From the NCBI RefSeq assembly GCF_943193215.1, contig NZ_CALPDH010000006.1, positions 124,001-188,000 of the forward strand: 64,000 bases of DNA. The letters are read 5' to 3'. Made by a program: the position numbers and the translations under genes. The stretch is from Acetatifactor aquisgranensis (GTDB lineage: Bacteria; Bacillota; Clostridia; Lachnospirales; Lachnospiraceae). The notes beneath the pieces were generated by a model, which was not told the origin of the DNA, searched no databases, and saw only the letters and a program-made list of their open reading frames with translations. This document shows positions 60,653-64,000 of the stretch, in pieces. Position 1 is the stretch's first letter. The number at the start of each line of letters is the position of its first letter.

Positions 60653-62056
60653 ATGGAAGAATTTATGGAAAACCCTATGGGGAAACCCGCAGAAAAATCT
60701 ATGGAAAACACAAATGCGTACGAAAAGCCAGTGACTCTGAAAAATATCGTGAAATTCGCCGTGCCGACGATTGCCATGACGGTATTCATGTCCTTTTACA
60801 CGATGGTCGACGGTCTGTTTGTGTCGAATCTGATAGGGACGGACGCGCTCTCGGCAATCAATCTCACGGCGCCTGTCATCCAGCTCGTCACGGCGATTTC
60901 CACCATGCTGGCCACCGGAGGCAGCGCAGTCATCATGAAGAAGATGGGGGCACAGAAGACGGAGGAGGCAAAGGAAGATTTTACGTTCCTGATCATGGTG
61001 AACGTGATTGTGGGGATTGTCATGTGCGTGGCCGGGTATCTGGCGATGGATTCCGTTTTTGCCGGGATGAACCTTTCCGCTGATGTGGAGGGGTACTGTG
61101 TGGAATATTTAAGCCGTTATCTGGTGTTCACGGTGCCGATCCTTTTGATGAACAATTTCACGCTTTATATGATTGCCAGCGAAAAGGCGGCCCTCTCCCT
61201 GATCTGTTCGGTGGCGGGCGGCGTTCTGAACATGGCGCTGGATTATGTGTTCATTGCCGGATTCCATATGGGAATCAGCGGCGCGGCGGTTGCCACAGGG
61301 CTTGGGTATTCCGTGACGGCGGTCGTGGGCCTGTTTGTATTCAGCCGAAAAGAGAGCCTGCTGCATTTCAAGAAGCCTGTATGCCGGTTCCGGGTTCTTG
61401 CCAGCGCGGCCACAAACGGGTGCTCGGAGATGGCCACCGCACTTGTCACCGGGATTGTTACAATGATGTTCAACTGGACCATGCTGACATTTGTGGGGGA
61501 GGACGGGGTGGCTGCCGTCACTATCATCATGTATGTGCTGATGTTCGCAAGCTCTTTGTATACAGGATATTCTTATGGAATCGCGCCCATGTTGAGTTAT
61601 TATTACGGGGAACGCAGTCTGGACGGAGGGAATGTTCAGGCGCACGGGAAGCTGAAAAAGCTGGTGGCGCTGAGCATGAAAGTGATCGGGGCAATCTCCG
61701 CAGCCACGGTAGCGGCTTCTTTTCTGCTGACAAGGCCGCTGGTATCCGTATTTGCCAGGCCGGATAATCCGGTGTATGACCTGGCGGTGGCGGGGAACAG
61801 GATATGCACGGTGGCATTGTGTTTCATCGGATTCAATATATTTGCCAGCGGGATGTTTACCGCGTTATCCAACGGGCTTGTCTCGGCTGTCCTGGCGTTT
61901 TCCAGGTCCTTTGTATTTATGATGATTGCCATGATCGCGCTTCCCCGGCTCTTTGGCGTGAACGGAATCTGGCTGGCGACGCCGGCGGCGGAACTGATGG
62001 CGCTGGTCCTGTCTGTGTTCATGCTTCTGAGATATAGGAGGAAGTATGGGTACTAA
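60653..62056 (+). CDS. MATE-family exporter controlled by the divergent MerR regulator
   Basis: A 467-residue membrane transporter with twelve predicted helices: FAVPTIAMTVFMSFYTMVDGLFVSNLIGTDALSAINL starts the first half and GYSYGIAPMLSYYYGERSL the second. It probably exports the compound sensed by the MerR protein. TTGGAGGAAAAACGG precedes the ATG at 60653. It is of the same superfamily as the gene at 32.1-33.5 kb but clearly divergent in sequence, so not a recent duplicate. Confidence 0.9.
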   Translation: MEEFMENPMGKPAEKSMENTNAYEKPVTLKNIVKFAVPTIAMTVFMSFYTMVDGLFVSNLIGTDALSAINLTAPVIQLVTAISTMLATGGSAVIMKKMGAQKTEEAKEDFTFLIMVNVIVGIVMCVAGYLAMDSVFAGMNLSADVEGYCVEYLSRYLVFTVPILLMNNFTLYMIASEKAALSLICSVAGGVLNMALDYVFIAGFHMGISGAAVATGLGYSVTAVVGLFVFSRKESLLHFKKPVCRFRVLASAATNGCSEMATALVTGIVTMMFNWTMLTFVGEDGVAAVTIIMYVLMFASSLYTGYSYGIAPMLSYYYGERSLDGGNVQAHGKLKKLVALSMKVIGAISAATVAASFLLTRPLVSVFARPDNPVYDLAVAGNRICTVALCFIGFNIFASGMFTALSNGLVSAVLAFSRSFVFMMIAMIALPRLFGVNGIWLATPAAELMALVLSVFMLLRYRRKYGY

Positions 62057-62110
62057 TTTTCATGACACGCCGCCTCCGATATATACCTTGACGGACGGAG
62101 TCCGCCGCAT

Positions 62111-63328
62111 TCACGAGCGCCCTTTGGGTATAAATAGCAAAATTACAATTTCCACAGCCAGCAGGACCAGCAGGACATACAGAAGTACCGGCCAGGAACA
62201 GACTGCCCCCGCGAGCAGGAGCATTCCCACCGGAACCACATATTTCCGCGGATGGTGCCACAGATCGCTTTCAATCTTCCAGCCACGAATGGGATAAAAC
62301 CATTCCAAAAGCACAGACAGCACCGCGCTCTGCAGGGCAAAGAAAACAGCCCCGGCAATCATCAGGGCAGTGATGCCACCGTTTTGTATCTGCCAGCTAC
62401 AGAGGAATATCGCATCTGCAGCCATATTACAGGAAAAGATAAACAGGCAGTATGGGATGCAAAAGAGCCGTTTCTGTCCGGGCAGGAAACGGACTGCCTG
62501 CTCCAGGTCACAGTCACAGGACAGCAGGATGCAGATGGGCGTATTCAGGGATAAAATTGCAAAGCCTACCGGGACAACGAACAGCCCGGCCATTTCTCTT
62601 AAAAAATACGGCATCACAATGGCTACGCACCACATCACAGCAGTATTGACCAGATAATTCCTGTGGCAGCTCAGATACCGGAAAAAGTACCGCCATAAGG
62701 AAGCTTTCTTCCTCTGCCGGAGCGTATGGTGTTTCTCACTCTCCCCCTGATAAAAAGCGTATCCGTCTGCTTTCCACAAAATCAGAAAAGCAACTAAGCT
62801 ATTCGCAAGCAGCAACAGTCCAAACCATGTCCTACTTCCACAAAATATAATTGCGCACACTATGGCAACAGCCCAAAGCCCGCCCCCATACCAATATTTT
62901 CTCAGGGAATAGGCGGCGGCAGCCATAAGGATCGCATGAAGCATACTGATAACCATTCCCATAATCTCTATGGGTTTCCATGCAGAAACGGCCAGCAGAA
63001 CCGCCAGAAGCAGCCCTGTCTTTGTAAGAACCGTATAGCATCCCAACGCCGCCACATAGGGGAAGACAAACTTTTGGGACTGATGCGGCAGCATCAGCAT
63101 ATGTTTCAGTTCCACAGCGTTATCTCTGGAAGAAAGGGCCTGCCACATCACGCCGGCTGTAAAGGCGCTTATCATCAAGATTCGTACAGATGCCGCAATC
63201 TGCACCTGAAAGCCTGCGATATACAGCCCCCAAAATATGATCACATCAATCAAAAGCGTCCGTGAGAGCCGTTCATATTTTGCCCCAAACAGTTTTTTGG
63301 CAAAGGCTTTACCTGTCATTTTCATCAT
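62111..63328 (-). CDS. ABC-type multi-span permease
   Basis: A 405-residue membrane protein with about ten to twelve hydrophobic segments in two halves, basic at the start (MMKMTGKAFAKKLFGAKYERLSR). The size and its position after an ATPase gene, overlapping by about 20 bases, identify it as the membrane partner of that ATPase, similar to the bacteriocin- or antibiotic-export type. There is no recognisable FtsX or EAA motif. GGGAGGCACTGC precedes the ATG pair at 63328/63325. Confidence 0.75.
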   Translation of the reverse strand: MMKMTGKAFAKKLFGAKYERLSRTLLIDVIIFWGLYIAGFQVQIAASVRILMISAFTAGVMWQALSSRDNAVELKHMLMLPHQSQKFVFPYVAALGCYTVLTKTGLLLAVLLAVSAWKPIEIMGMVISMLHAILMAAAAYSLRKYWYGGGLWAVAIVCAIIFCGSRTWFGLLLLANSLVAFLILWKADGYAFYQGESEKHHTLRQRKKASLWRYFFRYLSCHRNYLVNTAVMWCVAIVMPYFLREMAGLFVVPVGFAILSLNTPICILLSCDCDLEQAVRFLPGQKRLFCIPYCLFIFSCNMAADAIFLCSWQIQNGGITALMIAGAVFFALQSAVLSVLLEWFYPIRGWKIESDLWHHPRKYVVPVGMLLLAGAVCSWPVLLYVLLVLLAVEIVILLFIPKGRS

Positions 63329-64000
63329 GCAGTGCCTCCCGGATATCTGCGGCATTGATCTGCCCGCCTTCAAAAGTCTGCCGGATCTTACCATCTTCCA
63401 GGACAAAAACCCGGTCAGAGGTCAGCGTAATGCTCTCCAGGATATGGGAAGAAAACAGCACGGTCCCATGCTCCTTATACCCCGAAATCTGCCGGTACAG
63501 ATATTCCGTACTCTGGAAGTCCAGCCCATTGACCGGTTCGTCCAAAAGGAGCAGCCTGGGCTTCAGGGCAAAAGCCGTAATCAGAAATGCTTTTTTCCGG
63601 TTCCCGGTTGACAGCTCCCTTAACAGGGTGTCTGTATACTCTTCAAAATGGAAACCATGTACTAACTCCGATACATCCGGCACACCCTTCCCATAGGCGG
63701 CACATACATAGGCCAGGTATTCCCGGAAAGTAAAATAAGAAAAGGAATTGTCCTCGGCAAACACTGTATAGCGGCAAAGCTTAAAGTCCTGACTCCGAAA
63801 ATCCACAGGAGCGCCGCCAAAGCAGATACCGTCTGAACGGAAAGTGGGGAGCAGGCCGGAAATCACCTTCAGAAATGTGGTTTTCCCGGCCCCGTTCAGC
63901 CCGATCAGGCCTGCCACTTCATGCTCCGCCAGCGAAAAAGAAAACCCCGAAAGTATCCTTTTCTCTTCACTGTACCACGCACTTAAATTTTGAACCGTCA
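63309..64000 (-). CDS. ABC transporter ATPase (runs off right edge)
   Basis: The C-terminal 230 residues of an ATPase whose start lies beyond the window. Walker A GLNGAGKTT, a Q-loop region YTVFAEDNSFSYFTFREYLA, signature LSTGNRKKAFL, Walker B LLLLDEPVNGLD, and switch His in FSSHILESI. The signature LSTGN replaces the usual LSGGQ, as in several bacteriocin and antibiotic exporters. The frame continues unbroken to base 64000 (TVQNLSAWYSEEKRILSGFSFSL), so an initiation site within the window is not needed. It overlaps the permease gene. Confidence 0.88.
   Translation of the reverse strand, partial: TVQNLSAWYSEEKRILSGFSFSLAEHEVAGLIGLNGAGKTTFLKVISGLLPTFRSDGICFGGAPVDFRSQDFKLCRYTVFAEDNSFSYFTFREYLAYVCAAYGKGVPDVSELVHGFHFEEYTDTLLRELSTGNRKKAFLITAFALKPRLLLLDEPVNGLDFQSTEYLYRQISGYKEHGTVLFSSHILESITLTSDRVFVLEDGKIRQTFEGGQINAADIREALHDENDR

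Noticed and set aside
1..64000. CRISPR array, tRNA/rRNA genes, insertion sequences or integrase
   Set aside because: No regularly spaced repeats, no cloverleaf or rRNA-like sequence, and no transposase or integrase motifs were seen on either strand; short elements could have been missed by eye.

Overview
The window looks like chromosomal DNA of a Gram-positive Clostridia bacterium, most likely a gut Lachnospiraceae (Eisenbergiella/Hungatella/Blautia-like; this is inference). Supporting signs are moderately high GC on the left and centre with strong AGGAGG ribosome sites, lipobox substrate-binding proteins, YesM/YesN sugar regulation, several antimicrobial-peptide-type ABC exporters each beside a two-component system, an archaeal-type aspartyl-tRNA synthetase and a DarA-type PII-like protein. 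No rRNA, tRNA, CRISPR array, transposase or integrase was recognised.

Layout. 0-4.3 kb (minus): a CUT1 oligosaccharide import operon (two permeases, a lipoprotein, a glycosidase running off the left edge), divergent from a YesN/YesM pair (4.6-8.1 kb). 8.4-18.4 kb (minus): a Cro/C1-type regulator with a helical C-terminus, a metal-export gene with a Fur-family regulator and a palindromic operator, a propeller-like/solute-binding lipoprotein, beta-carbonic anhydrase, a FecR-domain lipoprotein and a GH13 amylase. 18.6-23.7 kb (plus): an OmpR-type two-component system followed by a MacB-type ABC exporter, both behind matching operators. 23.7-27.2 kb: a membrane glycosyltransferase-like protein and AspRS. 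27.2-36.5 kb holds a damaged stretch: CotH fragment, frameshifted and truncated kinase, response regulator without its phospho-acceptor region, then an intact hybrid kinase, a MATE exporter, an amylosucrase-like enzyme, and a permease remnant fused behind a LacI DNA-binding fragment. 36.7-42.5 kb (minus): DarA and another two-component/ABC exporter module.

42.7-56 kb is an accessory region of lower GC. A VanRS-like pair (42.8-44.5 kb) and an FtsX-type ABC exporter (52.5-55.8 kb) carry the same operator/promoter but are separated by 8 kb. That interval holds unknown or immunity-like genes, several gene fragments, and a self-contained lantibiotic-immunity-like module (kinase, regulator, FEG transporter, small membrane protein). 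Two further copies of the VanR-type promoter lie inside it, one before an intact unknown gene and one before a broken one. 56-64 kb: a receiver/ABC-ATPase chimera, a large ankyrin-repeat protein with a small helical-repeat partner, a MerR regulator divergent from a MATE exporter with a textbook 19-bp-spacer promoter, and an ABC exporter running off the right edge.

Two themes stand out. First, OmpR-family operators with one geometry (heptamers 11 bp apart, the proximal one 9 bp from the -10) link regulators to exporters and apparently to immunity-like cassettes. Second, there are repeated gene-fusion or deletion junctions (near 28.0, 29.3, 36.37, 46.9 and 56.36 kb), which mean either recent deletions in an evolving genome or assembly chimeras. 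All assignments come from reading the sequence; no database search was run.
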